DNA of 64,000 nucleotides from Mycetocola_B reblochoni (GCF_003667525.1 NZ_RCUW01000001.1:248001-312000); one strand, 5' to 3'; positions 7,919 to 16,845 are shown, counted from the first letter of the stretch. Notes: generated from the sequence alone by a model not told the origin. A program made the numbers and translations.

Positions 7919-9429
7919 CGGCGGCCGCCGCGCACCGCCCCGCCGCGCCGAGCACCCTGGCCGCCCTGCGCGACCCCCGGCTGCTGACGCGGGAGGCCCT
8001 CGCCGGCCTCGTCGTCGCGGTCGCGCTCATCCCCGAGGCGATCGCCTTCTCCCTCATCGCGGGCGTCGACCCCCGTGTCGGGCTGTTCTCCGCGTTCGTG
8101 ATGGCGACGAGCATCGCCGTCCTCGGCGGCCGCCCGGCGATGATCTCTGCGGCGACCGGAGCGGTGGCCCTCGTGATCGCGCCGGTGATGCGCGAGCACG
8201 GGCTCGACTACCTCCTCGCCACGGTGATCCTCGGCGGTGTCATCCAGATCGTGCTCGCCGCGCTCGGCGTGGGCAGGCTCATGCGCTTCATCCCGCGCAG
8301 CGTGATGACGGGCTTCGTCAACGCCCTGGCCGTGCTCGTGTTCGCCACCCAGATCCCCCACCTGATCGGCGTGCCGTGGCTGGTCTACCCGATGCTCGTC
8401 GTCGGCATCGGCATCATCTGGTTGTTCCCGCGGCTCACCGGTGCCGTGCCCGCCCCGCTCGTGGCGATCGTCGTGCTCACCGCCGCCGCGATCCTCGTCC
8501 CGCTCGCCGTCCCGACGGTCGGTGACGAGGGCGCGCTGCCGGAGTCCCTGCCCGTGCTCGCGCTGCCCTCCGTCCCGCTGACACTGGAGACGCTCGGCAT
8601 CATCGGCCCGTACGCCCTGGGCATGGCCGCCGTCGGCCTGATGGAGTCCCTGCTCACCGCCACGCTCGTCGACGAGATCACCGAGACCGGCTCGTCCAAG
8701 ACCAGGGAGTCCTTCGGCCAGGGCGCCGCGAACGTGCTCTCGGGTCTGTTCGGCGGGATGGGCGGCTGCGCCATGATCGGCCAGACCATGGTGAACGTGA
8801 AGGTCTCCGGGGCACGCACCCGGGTGTCGACGTTCCTGGCGGGGGTGTTCCTGCTCGTCCTCGTCCTCGCGCTCGGCGACGTGGTCGCCCTCGTGCCGAT
8901 GGTCGCGCTCGTCGCCGTCATGATCATGGTGTCGGTCGCCACCTTCGACTGGGACAGCGTCCGCCCGTCGACGCTCCGCCGGACGCCGCTCGCCGAGACG
9001 GTCGTCATGCTCCTCACGGTGGCCGCTGTGCTCATCACCCACAACCTGGCGATCGGGGTCGCGGTCGGTGTTCTCGCCGCGATGATCGCCTTCACCCGGC
9101 AGGTCTCGCGTTTCCTCACCGTCACGCGACTGCGCAGCGTCGACACGCGGGGCGCCGTCGTCGACTACCGCGTCGATGGCCAGCTGTTCTTCGCCTCCAG
9201 CAACGACCTGACCACGCGCTTCGACGTCGCCGAGGACCCGGAGCGGGTCCGCATCAGCTTCTCCGGCGCGCAGATCTGGGACGCCTCCTCGGTGACGGCG
9301 ATCGGCGCGGTGCTGACGGCGTACCGCCGGCACGGCGCGCACGTCGAGCTGAGCGGGCTCCGCAGCACGAGCACAAGCGTGCAGCGAGCCCTCGATGCCC
9401 TCGCCGCGGGGGCGAGAATGGAGCCATGA
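7915..9429 (+). CDS. SulP-family anion transporter with STAS domain
   Basis: 504-residue inner-membrane transporter. The first 400 residues hold the many hydrophobic helices of the SulP/SLC26 core, including the helix-1 region EALAGLVVAVALIPEAIAFS and the GGMGGCAMIGQTMVN segment of the substrate site. Residues from about 415 form a cytoplasmic STAS domain (VDYRVDGQLFFASSNDL ... DASSVTAI). Relatives carry sulfate, bicarbonate or dicarboxylates; the substrate cannot be decided here. It starts at ATG 7915, inside the TrhO stop (ATGA), and its own stop overlaps the lactate dehydrogenase start in the same way, giving a coupled trio. Confidence 0.85.
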   Translation: MTAAAAHRPAAPSTLAALRDPRLLTREALAGLVVAVALIPEAIAFSLIAGVDPRVGLFSAFVMATSIAVLGGRPAMISAATGAVALVIAPVMREHGLDYLLATVILGGVIQIVLAALGVGRLMRFIPRSVMTGFVNALAVLVFATQIPHLIGVPWLVYPMLVVGIGIIWLFPRLTGAVPAPLVAIVVLTAAAILVPLAVPTVGDEGALPESLPVLALPSVPLTLETLGIIGPYALGMAAVGLMESLLTATLVDEITETGSSKTRESFGQGAANVLSGLFGGMGGCAMIGQTMVNVKVSGARTRVSTFLAGVFLLVLVLALGDVVALVPMVALVAVMIMVSVATFDWDSVRPSTLRRTPLAETVVMLLTVAAVLITHNLAIGVAVGVLAAMIAFTRQVSRFLTVTRLRSVDTRGAVVDYRVDGQLFFASSNDLTTRFDVAEDPERVRISFSGAQIWDASSVTAIGAVLTAYRRHGAHVELSGLRSTSTSVQRALDALAAGARMEP

Positions 9430-10376
9430 TGCACCGTCGAAGCAAACTGTCCGTCATCGGCGCGGGAAGCGTCGGATCGTCGCTCGCCTACGCCAGCCTC
9501 ATCCGCGGCTCGGCCGACGAGGTCGTCCTGCAGGACATCAACGCCGCGCTCGTCGACGCCGAGGTGCTCGACATCGCGCACGGTGCGCCCCTCGCCGGCC
9601 GGTCGACGATCGGAGGCGGCGCGGACATCGAGGTCACGGAGGGCAGCGACGTCATCGTCGTGACGGCGGGGGCCAAGCAGCGCCCTGGCCAGACCCGTCT
9701 CGACCTCGCCGGCGTGAACGCGCGCATCCTCGACGGGATGATCCCCCGCCTGGTCGAGCTCAGCCCCGACGCGGTCATCGTCCTCGTGACGAACCCGTGC
9801 GACGTGCTCACCGTCCTCGCCGCAGAGCGAGCGGACCTGCCGGCCGGCCGCGTGTTCTCCTCCGGAACGGTGCTGGACTCCTCGCGCCTGCGGAACGCGA
9901 TCGCCCGCCACACGGAGGTCCCGTCGTCCGAGGTGCAGGCGGTCGTCCTCGGCGAGCACGGGGACAGCGCGTTCTCGCACTGGTCGCAGGCGACGGTCGC
10001 CGGGGTCCCCGTCGAGGAGTGGCGGCTGTCCGACGGATCCGCCCCCGTCACCCCGGCGCTGAGGGATGCCATCGACCACGAGGTCGTCACGGCTGCGTAC
10101 CGGGTGATCGAGGGCAAAGGGGCGACCAACTACGCCATCGGGCTGTCCGGCGCGCGCATCGTCGAGGCCGTCCTCCACGACGAGGGCGCGGTGCTGCCGG
10201 TGTCGAGCCCGCTCGACGGCGTTCACGGCATCACGGGAGTGGCGCTCAGCCTGCCGTCCGTCGTCGGCGCCTCGGGCGTCGCACGCGTGGTGGACGTCGC
10301 CCTCACCGACGACGAGCTGGACCGGCTGCACCGATCGGCCGGCGCCATCGCCGACGCCGTCGACGCGCTGCACTGA
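9426..10376 (+). CDS. ldh: L-lactate dehydrogenase
   Basis: 316-residue NAD-dependent LDH/MDH-superfamily enzyme interconverting pyruvate and L-lactate. It has the Rossmann motif VIGAGSVGSSLAY. The mobile loop AGAKQRPGQTRLDL carries Gln at the specificity position (LDH-like, where malate dehydrogenases have Arg). It continues with VTNPCDVLT, the LDH-type segment FSSGTVLDSSRLR, and GEHGDSAF with the catalytic His. Length is normal. It starts at ATG 9426 overlapping the SulP stop by four bases, so it is probably the third gene of one transcript with trhO and sulP. Confidence 0.88.
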   Translation: MMHRRSKLSVIGAGSVGSSLAYASLIRGSADEVVLQDINAALVDAEVLDIAHGAPLAGRSTIGGGADIEVTEGSDVIVVTAGAKQRPGQTRLDLAGVNARILDGMIPRLVELSPDAVIVLVTNPCDVLTVLAAERADLPAGRVFSSGTVLDSSRLRNAIARHTEVPSSEVQAVVLGEHGDSAFSHWSQATVAGVPVEEWRLSDGSAPVTPALRDAIDHEVVTAAYRVIEGKGATNYAIGLSGARIVEAVLHDEGAVLPVSSPLDGVHGITGVALSLPSVVGASGVARVVDVALTDDELDRLHRSAGAIADAVDALH

Positions 10377-10421
10377 GCCGGAGGGGTGGCGCGGTCGCGG
10401 ACCGTGCGTCAGGCTGAGGCC

Positions 10422-11429
10422 ATGACGACGTTCTCCGCCTGGTGGGTCGAGCAGGGCCAGGACCGCACGACCACCACCCGACTGCGCGACGACATGACCG
10501 AGGCGGAGCTGCCGGAGGGCGAGGTGCTGCTCGACGTCGACTACTCGGGCATCAACTACAAGGACGCGCTGGCGATGACCGGAGCCCCCGGCATCCTCAG
10601 GCATTGGCCGATCGTCCCCGGCATCGACCTGGTCGGGCGCGTCCGCAGCAGCACCGATCCGGCCTGGACCGTCGGGAGCCGTGTCGTGCTCACCGGCGCC
10701 GGCCTCGGCGAGAGCCGCTCGGGTGGGCTCGCTGAGAGGGCACGCGTCCCCTCGTCCCCCCTCGTCGCGGTTCCGGACGGGATGGGATCGCTCGACGCCG
10801 CCGGCTTCGGTACGGCCGGTGTCACCGCGGTGGCCGCCGTCCTCGCGATCGAACGACACGGGGCCCGGCCGTCGGACGGACCCGTCCTCGTGACCGGGGC
10901 GGGCGGGGGGCTCGGCGGGATCGCCGTCGCCGCCCTCGCCGCGCGGGGGTGGACCGTCGTCGCCTCCAGCGGGCGTGCGGCCACGGACGCCGACTACCTG
11001 CTCAGCCTGGGGGCCGCCGAGGTCGTCGGACGTGAGCCGCTGGCGGAGCACGGGAAGCCGCTCCAGCGGGAGCGGTGGGCGGCCGTGGTCGACGGGGTCG
11101 GCGGCCGCACCCTCGTCAACGCGATCGCGCAGACCCGCGCGGGAGGCATCGTGACCAGTTGCGGGATGGCCGGGTCGACGGAGCTTCCGGGCACGGTCCT
11201 GCCGTTCATCCTGCGCGGCGTCCACCTGGCAGGGATCGACTCCGTGTCGCTTGCTCTCGACGTCCGTCGCCGGGTCTGGGACCGGCTGTCCCGCGACGTC
11301 GCGCCGGAGGCCGCGTCCGCGGTCCGCCGTGTCGTCCCGCTGTCCGGGGCCGAGGATGCCGCCAGGCTCCTGCTCGACGGAGGGGTCCGCGGGCGGACGG
11401 TCATCGCCGTCGGCGGCGCGGATCGCTGA
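10422..11429 (+). CDS. YhdH/AcuI-type quinone oxidoreductase (MDR family)
   Basis: 335-residue zinc-independent medium-chain dehydrogenase/reductase. It has the N-terminal GroES-like domain with DYSGINYKDALAMTG, and the Rossmann fold ATAGVTAVA... and VLVTGAGGGLGGIAVAAL. The late segment VTSCGMAGSTELPGTVLPFILRG is typical of the YhdH/YhfP group, some of which reduce acrylyl-CoA with NADPH. No zinc-binding cysteine cluster is present. The gene begins 46 nt after ldh on the same strand, close enough for co-transcription. Physiological substrate unknown. Confidence 0.82.
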   Translation: MTTFSAWWVEQGQDRTTTTRLRDDMTEAELPEGEVLLDVDYSGINYKDALAMTGAPGILRHWPIVPGIDLVGRVRSSTDPAWTVGSRVVLTGAGLGESRSGGLAERARVPSSPLVAVPDGMGSLDAAGFGTAGVTAVAAVLAIERHGARPSDGPVLVTGAGGGLGGIAVAALAARGWTVVASSGRAATDADYLLSLGAAEVVGREPLAEHGKPLQRERWAAVVDGVGGRTLVNAIAQTRAGGIVTSCGMAGSTELPGTVLPFILRGVHLAGIDSVSLALDVRRRVWDRLSRDVAPEAASAVRRVVPLSGAEDAARLLLDGGVRGRTVIAVGGADR

Positions 11430-11484
11430 GCGGGACGGCGGCGGGAGCGACGAGCGGGACGCTCCGGGGTGCGGGGCGGTCCGG

Positions 11485-11520
11485 GGTGCGGGTGGTGCGA
11501 GGTGCGGGTGGTGCGAGGTG
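11485..11520. repeat. 16-bp tandem duplication in intergenic region
   Basis: GGTGCGGGTGGTGCGA occurs twice head to tail (11485-11500 and 11501-11516) with a third start GGTG. It lies between the convergent ends of the YhdH-type gene and the repeat-protein gene. It is a simple slipped-strand duplication; no function is apparent. Confidence 0.85.
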
Positions 11521-11534
11521 GTCCGGGCCGAGGG

Positions 11535-12488
11535 TCAGGACCCGGAGTCGTCCCCGGATGTGCCGGTCGACGGCGAGTTCTTCCCCGACCCGGCCGGACG
11601 TGAGGCCGTGGGCGCGTCGTCCGAGGGCTTCGACGCCGCCGTCGCCCGCGCGGCGGGCTTCGACGCTGACGTCTTGGGCGCCGCGGGCTTCGACGCGGAC
11701 GGCTTGGTCGTTGCCGACGCCGATGCAGCGGGCTTCGAGGCGGCGGGCTTGGCCGCGGTCTGCTTCGACGCGGCAGGCTTCGGGGCCGTCGGCTTGGCCG
11801 CGGACGCCTTCGAGGCCGCGGGCTTCGACGCGGCGGGCTTCGACGTTGCAGGCTTCGACGCCGCGACCCCGGCCTCGGCCTTCGACGCGACGGGCTTCGA
11901 CGTTGCAGGCTTCGACGCAGCAGGCTTCGAGGCGGCAGGCTTCGAGGCGGCGGGCTTCGACGCAGCAGGCTTCGAGGCGGCACTCTTCGAGGCGGCGGGC
12001 TTCGACGCAGCAGGCTTCGAGGCGGCAGGCTTCGAGGCGGCAGGCTTGGCCGCGGCAGGCTTCGAGGCGGAGCCGGACGACGGGGCTGCCGGCCGCTTCT
12101 TGCCCTTCGCCGCCCGCGGAGCGAGCTTGTCCGGAACGTCGGCGTTCAGCCGGAGCGCGGCGACCAGGGCCGCGGCGTGCGCCGTCGACACGATCACGCG
12201 CGTGAACTCGGCGCCCTCGAGCTCCAGGATTACCGCCTGACGGCGTGCCTTGATGACGAGGAAGTCGTCGCCGCGGTGGTACTTCCATCGACCGACGGCG
12301 AGGACCTGCGGGATGAGGACGCCGGGCGCCCGCACACCGCGCAGCCAGATCCACGGATCGTCCGTGATCGTCGCGTTCCTGATGCTGTCGCGGGGGATCA
12401 CGACGTCGTCGCGTCGAAGGGCGAATGCCTTCTCTGCAGCGCTGAGCGAGATCTCGAGTCGGTCCGAGTGCAGGAAGAGTGAGGCCAT
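11535..12488 (-). CDS. Protein with histone-H1-like Lys/Ala/Pro/Ser repeat tail
   Basis: 317 residues in two parts. Residues 1-120 form a compact, non-repetitive domain (MASLFLHSDRLEISLS..., WIWLRGVRAPGVLIPQVLAVG) that I do not recognise; it looks like a small beta-rich domain. Residues from about 130 to 300 are almost entirely Ala, Lys, Pro and Ser in pentads of the AASKP type, about 30 units, encoded by a 15-bp DNA repeat. The tail is strongly basic and disordered, like the C-terminal tails of mycobacterial HupB or bacterial H1-like proteins, so DNA or RNA binding is plausible. There is no IHF/HU fold in the head, so this is not HupB. ATG 12488 is chosen because the upstream frame has no support. 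Confidence 0.75.
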   Translation of the reverse strand: MASLFLHSDRLEISLSAAEKAFALRRDDVVIPRDSIRNATITDDPWIWLRGVRAPGVLIPQVLAVGRWKYHRGDDFLVIKARRQAVILELEGAEFTRVIVSTAHAAALVAALRLNADVPDKLAPRAAKGKKRPAAPSSGSASKPAAAKPAASKPAASKPAASKPAASKSAASKPAASKPAASKPAASKPAASKPATSKPVASKAEAGVAASKPATSKPAASKPAASKASAAKPTAPKPAASKQTAAKPAASKPAASASATTKPSASKPAAPKTSASKPAARATAASKPSDDAPTASRPAGSGKNSPSTGTSGDDSGS

Positions 12489-12701
12489 GGTTCCATCTTG
12501 CCGGTCACCGCCTGGGAGTACAGACGGTTTCTTCACAAAGCTGCATCGATCCCTCCTCTCCGCGCTCGGGCGGGCGCGAAACAGCGAGCGGCGCCGACGT
12601 ATGCGGGAAGCGGAATGTCCTCACGACGCATCCGCCCCCCACAGCGGGCGGCGCGAGACCGGGGCCTGACGGGGCACGCGGCGCCCCCTCCTCAAAACTG
12701 A

Positions 12702-12714
12702 ATAGCGATGCTAT
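12702..12714. promoter_or_regulatory. Palindrome ATAGC-N3-GCTAT upstream of marR, probable operator
   Basis: A perfect inverted repeat ATAGCGATGCTAT sits 28 bp before the MarR start codon, inside an AT-rich patch that otherwise stands out in this GC-rich region. MarR proteins usually bind such short palindromes in their own promoter. It is therefore the likely autoregulatory site for the marR-MFS unit. Confidence 0.5.
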
Positions 12715-12741
12715 CTAAATTCGTGTACCGTGGGGCCGGTG

Positions 12742-13263
12742 ATGACCCGCTCCTCCGATTCAGACGCTCCGGCCAATGAGGCCGGGCTCGACGCCGCCTC
12801 CGCCCTCATCACCGCGAGCGCCCGCTTCGCACGGCAGGCGACACGCATCGCCGAGCCCCAGCGCTCGGTGATCGCCTGGCGTGTGCTGGCCACCCTCCAC
12901 CGCGACGGGCCGCAGCGCGTCGGCGACCTGGCCGTCCGCGAGCGCATCAGCCAGCCCACCATGACCGGCGTCGTCAAGAGACTGACCGACGACGGACTGC
13001 TCGCACGATCGGCGGACCCCGACGACGGCAGGGCGAGCCTGGTCGACGTCACCGCGCACGGCGCGGCGGAGCTCGGGCTCTTCCGTCGCCGCTCGGCCGG
13101 ACGCCTGCTCCCCGCGCTCGGCCGGCTGGACGCCGCGGAGCGCGACACCCTCCTGGCGGCCACGGCGCTCCTCGACCGGCTCGCCGATGCACTGGGCGAA
13201 CCGGCCCCCGAGCCGCCCCGGAGCGCCGAACCCACCCGCGGAGGCGAGCAGTCGACCCCCTGA
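12742..13263 (+). CDS. MarR-family transcriptional regulator
   Basis: 173-residue winged-helix regulator. The core contains WRVLATLHRDGPQRVGDLAVRE, the recognition helix ISQPTMTGVVKRLTDDGLL, and the wing ARSADPDDGRASLVDVT, the classical MarR arrangement. A Pro-rich tail follows. It lies 50 nt upstream of an MFS efflux gene on the same strand, and a perfect palindrome lies in its promoter. The expected logic is derepression of the pump when a small aromatic ligand is bound. ATG 12742 is preferred; a GTG at 12730 would add four residues. Confidence 0.85.
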   Translation: MTRSSDSDAPANEAGLDAASALITASARFARQATRIAEPQRSVIAWRVLATLHRDGPQRVGDLAVRERISQPTMTGVVKRLTDDGLLARSADPDDGRASLVDVTAHGAAELGLFRRRSAGRLLPALGRLDAAERDTLLAATALLDRLADALGEPAPEPPRSAEPTRGGEQSTP

Positions 13264-13313
13264 CCGGCCACCACCCCGAACATGCCACCCCGAACGGAGA
13301 ACCGCACACCCGC

Positions 13314-14639
13314 ATGACCAGCACATCGCCCGACACCCCCTCCCCCGCCAACACCCCCGCCCCCGGGCCGACGGGCTCGATCCTGCACCAGCCCGTCGCG
13401 GTCTGGGCGATCGCCTTCGCCTGTGCGGTGTCGTTCATGGGAATCGGCCTCGTCGACCCGATCCTGCCCGCCATCAGCCACGAGCTCGATGCGACGCCCG
13501 GACAGACGATGCTGCTCTTCACGAGCTACCTGTTCATCACCGGCCTGGCGATGTTCTTCACCGGCTGGGTGTCCTCCCGGATCGGGACCCGTCGAACCCT
13601 GCTCGTCGGCCTCGCGCTGATCGTGCTGTTCGCCTGCCTCGCGGGGCTCTCCGGCAGCGTGGGCGAGATCATCGGCTACCGCGCGGGCTGGGGCCTGGGC
13701 AACGCCCTGTTCATCTCGACGGCACTCGCGGCCATCGTCGGCGCCGCGTCGGGCGGCAGCGGCCAGGCGGTGATCCTCTACGAGGCGGCGCTCGGCGTCG
13801 GCATGGCGGTCGGACCACTGCTCGGAGGCGTGCTCGGTTCCCTCTCGTGGCGCGGCCCGTTCTTCGGCACGGCCGCGCTCATGCTCGTCGGCTTCGTCGC
13901 GATCCTCGTCCTGCTGCGGGATCGTCGCGGCGCGGCACCGGCCGATCGCGCCACCGGCGCCCCGGTCGACCACGTGTCGCTGCTCGCGGGCTTCCGCGCC
14001 CTGCGCGACCCCGCCCTGCGGACGCTGGCGCTGACCGCGCTCTTCTACAACTTCGCCTTCTTCACCCTGCTGGCCTACAGCCCGTACCCGCTCGAGGCGG
14101 CGGCCGCGCGGGCGGGCACGGAGTTCGGGGCCCACGAGCTCGGGCTGGTCTTCTTTGGCTGGGGCCTGGCGCTGGCGGTGACGAGCGTGCTCGTCGCACC
14201 GGTCCTGACCCGGCGCCTCGGCCTGCGGCCCGTGCTGTTCGGCATGCTCGCCCTGCTGACGGCGGGGATGGCGGTCCTCGCGGTCGGAACAGGGTCCGTC
14301 GCGGTGCTGACCACGACGATCATCGTGTGCGGACTGTTCCTCGGCGTTCTCAACACCGCGCTGACGGAGACCGTGATGGAGGCGACCGAGCTGCCGCGCT
14401 CCGTGGCCTCGTCGACGTACAGCGGGGTCCGCTTCATCGGCGGAGCGGTCGCGCCCGCGGTCGCCGGGGGCATCGCCGACACCCTGGGCGCCGGTGCGCC
14501 CTACGGGGTCGCGGTGGGGGCCCTGCTCGTGTCGATGCTCGTGCTCTCGGCGGGCGGACGCCACCTGGCCGCCGTCGGTCACCGCCCGTCCGAGTCCGCG
14601 GTCGGAGAGGCCCAGGCCATCGCCCTCGGCGACGAGTGA
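13314..14639 (+). CDS. MFS efflux transporter
   Basis: 441-residue 12-helix major-facilitator protein. The N-terminal half includes FMGIGLVDPILPAISHELDA, typical of drug:proton antiporters, and the loop 2-3 motif GWVSSRIGTRRTLLVG (motif A). The central cytoplasmic loop is short. The gene follows marR with a 50-nt gap, and the pair resembles MarR-controlled multidrug or toxic-compound exporters. Substrate unknown. After its stop there is only a short gap to the convergent ohr gene. Confidence 0.85.
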   Translation: MTSTSPDTPSPANTPAPGPTGSILHQPVAVWAIAFACAVSFMGIGLVDPILPAISHELDATPGQTMLLFTSYLFITGLAMFFTGWVSSRIGTRRTLLVGLALIVLFACLAGLSGSVGEIIGYRAGWGLGNALFISTALAAIVGAASGGSGQAVILYEAALGVGMAVGPLLGGVLGSLSWRGPFFGTAALMLVGFVAILVLLRDRRGAAPADRATGAPVDHVSLLAGFRALRDPALRTLALTALFYNFAFFTLLAYSPYPLEAAAARAGTEFGAHELGLVFFGWGLALAVTSVLVAPVLTRRLGLRPVLFGMLALLTAGMAVLAVGTGSVAVLTTTIIVCGLFLGVLNTALTETVMEATELPRSVASSTYSGVRFIGGAVAPAVAGGIADTLGAGAPYGVAVGALLVSMLVLSAGGRHLAAVGHRPSESAVGEAQAIALGDE

Positions 14640-14708
14640 CCTTTGCCGGGGGCGGGGGCGTGTGCCGGTCGTCGGCCGTCGACCCCCTCCGCCCCCGGCA
14701 GCGAGCCC

Positions 14709-15131
14709 TCAGTCGTCCGTGACCTGGACCTCGACGTCGATGTTTCCCCTGGTCGCGTTCGAGTAGGGGCAGACCTGGTGCGCGGCGTCGGCGAGCTCGA
14801 CGGCCGTCGCGTGGTCGAGCTCGGGGATGGTGACCTCGAGCAGCACCGCGAGCTGGAAGCCCCCGGAGCCGTTCGGCCCGATGGAAACCCGGGCGCCGAC
14901 CGTGGAGTCGGTGACGTCGACCTTCTTGTCCCTGGCGACGGCGAGCAGCGCGGAGTGGAAGCAGGCCGCGTAGCCGGAGGCGAACAGCTGCTCGGGGTTG
15001 GTCGCCCCTCCGGCGCCGCCCATCTCCTTCGGGACGCGGACGTCGGTGTCGATCAGTCCGTCGGTGGTGGCGACGTGGCCGTTGCGCCCGTCGCCGGTGG
15101 CCAGTGCCTCGGCCGTGTACAGGGTGTCCAT
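14709..15131 (-). CDS. ohr: Organic hydroperoxide resistance protein Ohr (OsmC family)
   Basis: 140-residue thiol peroxidase that reduces organic hydroperoxides. Both redox cysteines are in their conserved contexts: SGYAACFHSALL (peroxidatic) and AHQVCPYSNATRGN (resolving). The N-terminal MDTLYTAEA and VRVPKEMGG are typical for Ohr. It starts at ATG 15131 with GGAGAGGA upstream. It does not have an OhrR directly adjacent; the MarR at 12742 is separated by the MFS gene but could conceivably regulate it. Confidence 0.92.
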   Translation of the reverse strand: MDTLYTAEALATGDGRNGHVATTDGLIDTDVRVPKEMGGAGGATNPEQLFASGYAACFHSALLAVARDKKVDVTDSTVGARVSIGPNGSGGFQLAVLLEVTIPELDHATAVELADAAHQVCPYSNATRGNIDVEVQVTDD

Positions 15132-15259
15132 GAGCGGTCCTCTCCTCGCCCGGGTGCTCCGGGCGTCCGTGCTCGTCCCCGCGCGGCGAGGGTATCGGGG
15201 GCGGGGCGGGGACGGGTGGTCCCCCGGCTCAGCCTCCTCCTCGACCCTGGACGCACTCC

Positions 15260-15292
15260 GAGTGCTCCGAATGCTCCGAGTGCTCAGAGCAC
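15260..15292. repeat. 9-bp tandem repeat with terminal palindrome
   Basis: Three nonamers GAGTGCTCC, GAATGCTCC and GAGTGCTCA run from 15260 to 15286. The end overlaps a perfect palindrome GTGCTC-A-GAGCAC (15280-15292). It lies between the ohr start and the tetR stop. The palindrome could act as a weak hairpin terminator for tetR; no T tract follows. Confidence 0.75.
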
Positions 15293-15348
15293 GCCGCGTG
15301 CCCGGCGCGGTCCGCGCCGTCGCGATGGCCCGCCCGCACGGGACCGGG

Positions 15349-16017
15349 TCATGCCCGGCTCGCCCCGAGTCCGTCACTGACCAGACGAAGAGCCGCGTCC
15401 ACGGTCCCCGACACCTCTCCCCGCTCGGACTCGTCGACCTGCGCCCAGGCGAGGATCGCCGCGAACAGGGCGGAGAAGGTCACGGCCGCCCCGACGACGA
15501 CGGAGAGATCGTCCTCCGGCCGCCCCAGCGCCCTCGCGATGGGGGCGCGCAGCAGCCGGGCCACCGCGTCGAGGCGGGGAGCGCCGTGCGCGCGCAGCGC
15601 GGGGTGCTTCGCGATCAGCCGCAACCTGGCCGCGCTCAGGGGCGCGGTCCGCTCGTCGAAGGCCACGTCCAGGGCCGCGACGAGATCGTGCCGAAGCGCA
15701 CGCAGGCCGTCCCTTGGAGCCGTGGCGGCGAGGCCGTCCCTGACAGCACCGTCGAGGCGGGCCGCGATCGCGCTGTCGACGTCGTCGAAGCCGCCCCACA
15801 CGAGCTCACCCTTCGAGGGGAAGAGCCGGAACAGGGTCCGACGGCTGATCCCGGCCGCCGCGGCGACGTCGTCCATGGTCGCCTCGTCGAAGCCCACCCT
15901 GGCGAACAGCTCGAGCGCGGTGCGCGCCACGCGGTCAGGGTTGGCCGTCGCCGGACGCCCACGGGGCCGACGTTCGGTCGCGCTGTTCTGCTGCACCGGC
16001 AGCCCTCCTTCTGGCAC
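15349..16017 (-). CDS. TetR-family transcriptional regulator
   Basis: 222-residue regulator. The N-terminal helix-turn-helix reads ALELFARVGFDEATMDDVAAAAGISRRTLFRLFPSKGELV when read across its segments, with the TTLFRLF recognition helix common in actinobacterial TetRs. The C-terminal ligand domain is all-helical and unclassified. The gene is divergent from an SDR gene with a 66-bp shared promoter containing a 7-bp inverted repeat, so it most likely controls that SDR and itself. Confidence 0.85.
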   Translation of the reverse strand: MPEGGLPVQQNSATERRPRGRPATANPDRVARTALELFARVGFDEATMDDVAAAAGISRRTLFRLFPSKGELVWGGFDDVDSAIAARLDGAVRDGLAATAPRDGLRALRHDLVAALDVAFDERTAPLSAARLRLIAKHPALRAHGAPRLDAVARLLRAPIARALGRPEDDLSVVVGAAVTFSALFAAILAWAQVDESERGEVSGTVDAALRLVSDGLGASRA

Positions 16018-16036
16018 TGAGTGTTATAAATGGATC

Positions 16037-16056
16037 GAGGGTCACAGCCGACCCTC
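16037..16056. promoter_or_regulatory. Inverted repeat GAGGGTC-N6-GACCCTC, probable TetR operator
   Basis: Perfect 7-bp arms separated by six bases lie in the 66-bp gap between the divergent tetR (start 16017) and SDR (start 16084) genes. Size and position suit a TetR dimer repressing both directions. Confidence 0.5.
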
Positions 16057-16083
16057 CGCACACCCCGATCAAGGACGGCAGAC

Positions 16084-16845
16084 ATGTCCGCACAGACACC
16101 CACCACCCGCTTCGACGGCTCGACCGTCATCGTAACCGGCGCCGGCTCCGGCATCGGCAGGGCCACCGCTCTGCGCCTGCTCGCCGAGGGAGCCACCGTC
16201 GTCGCCACCGACGTCATCGCCGACCGGCTCACCAGCCTGCGCGACGAGGCCGACAGCGACGCACTGCGAACCGTGCTCGGCGACGTAACCGCCACGGCCA
16301 CCATCGACGAGATCCTCACGGCCGCCGACGGACGCGTCAGCGGCCTGGCCAACGTCGCAGGGATCATGGACGGCTTCCTGCCGCCGAGCGAGGTCGACGA
16401 CGCCACCTGGGAGCGGCTGTTCAACGTCAACGTGACCGGGCCGATGAAGCTGACCCGGGCCGTTCTGCCCCTCATGATCGCCAGCGGATCGGGCGCGATC
16501 GTCAACGTCGCCTCCGAGGCCGCCCTGCGCGGCTCGGCTGCCGGCGCCGCGTACACGGCGTCGAAGCACGCCATCGCCGGCTACACCAAGAGCGTCGCCT
16601 TCTTCCACGGCCCACAGGGCATCCGCGCGAATGCCGTCGCGCCCGGCCCCGTCGCCACGAACATCGAGGCCCCGATGCTGTCCGAGTACGCCGCCGGACG
16701 GGTCGGCCCGATCCTGCAGACGACGATCCCCCGGCCCGCCGCGCCCGAGCAGCTGGCCGCGTCCATCGTCTGGCTGCTCAGCGACGACTCGAGCAACGTC
16801 AACGGAGTGGTGCTGCCGAACGACGGCGGCTGGTCCGCGGTCTGA
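16084..16845 (+). CDS. Short-chain dehydrogenase/reductase
   Basis: 253-residue classical SDR. It shows VIVTGAGSGIGRATALRLL, an Asp ending strand 2 (VVATDVI, suggesting NAD rather than NADP), ANVAGIMDG, the catalytic Ser in VNVASEAALRG, and YTASKHAI with Tyr and Lys. It ends NGVVLPNDGGWSAV. The substrate is unknown. It is divergent from and probably repressed by the neighbouring TetR. ATG 16084 sits just after AAGGACGG and fits the usual N-terminus. Confidence 0.85.
   Translation: MSAQTPTTRFDGSTVIVTGAGSGIGRATALRLLAEGATVVATDVIADRLTSLRDEADSDALRTVLGDVTATATIDEILTAADGRVSGLANVAGIMDGFLPPSEVDDATWERLFNVNVTGPMKLTRAVLPLMIASGSGAIVNVASEAALRGSAAGAAYTASKHAIAGYTKSVAFFHGPQGIRANAVAPGPVATNIEAPMLSEYAAGRVGPILQTTIPRPAAPEQLAASIVWLLSDDSSNVNGVVLPNDGGWSAV

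Noticed and set aside
9165..11225. Long minus-strand frame of 686 codons opposite ldh and the YhdH-type gene
   Set aside because: Its translation is Arg/Asp/His/Gly-rich without any domain, as expected for the mirror of GC-rich genes. The plus-strand proteins are clearly real.
11535..12488. HupB-like HU protein
   Set aside because: Only the basic tail is similar; the head lacks the HU/IHF fold signature.
12711..14582. Long minus-strand frame of 623 codons opposite marR and the MFS gene
   Set aside because: Low-complexity composition and no motifs; shadow of the recognised plus-strand genes.
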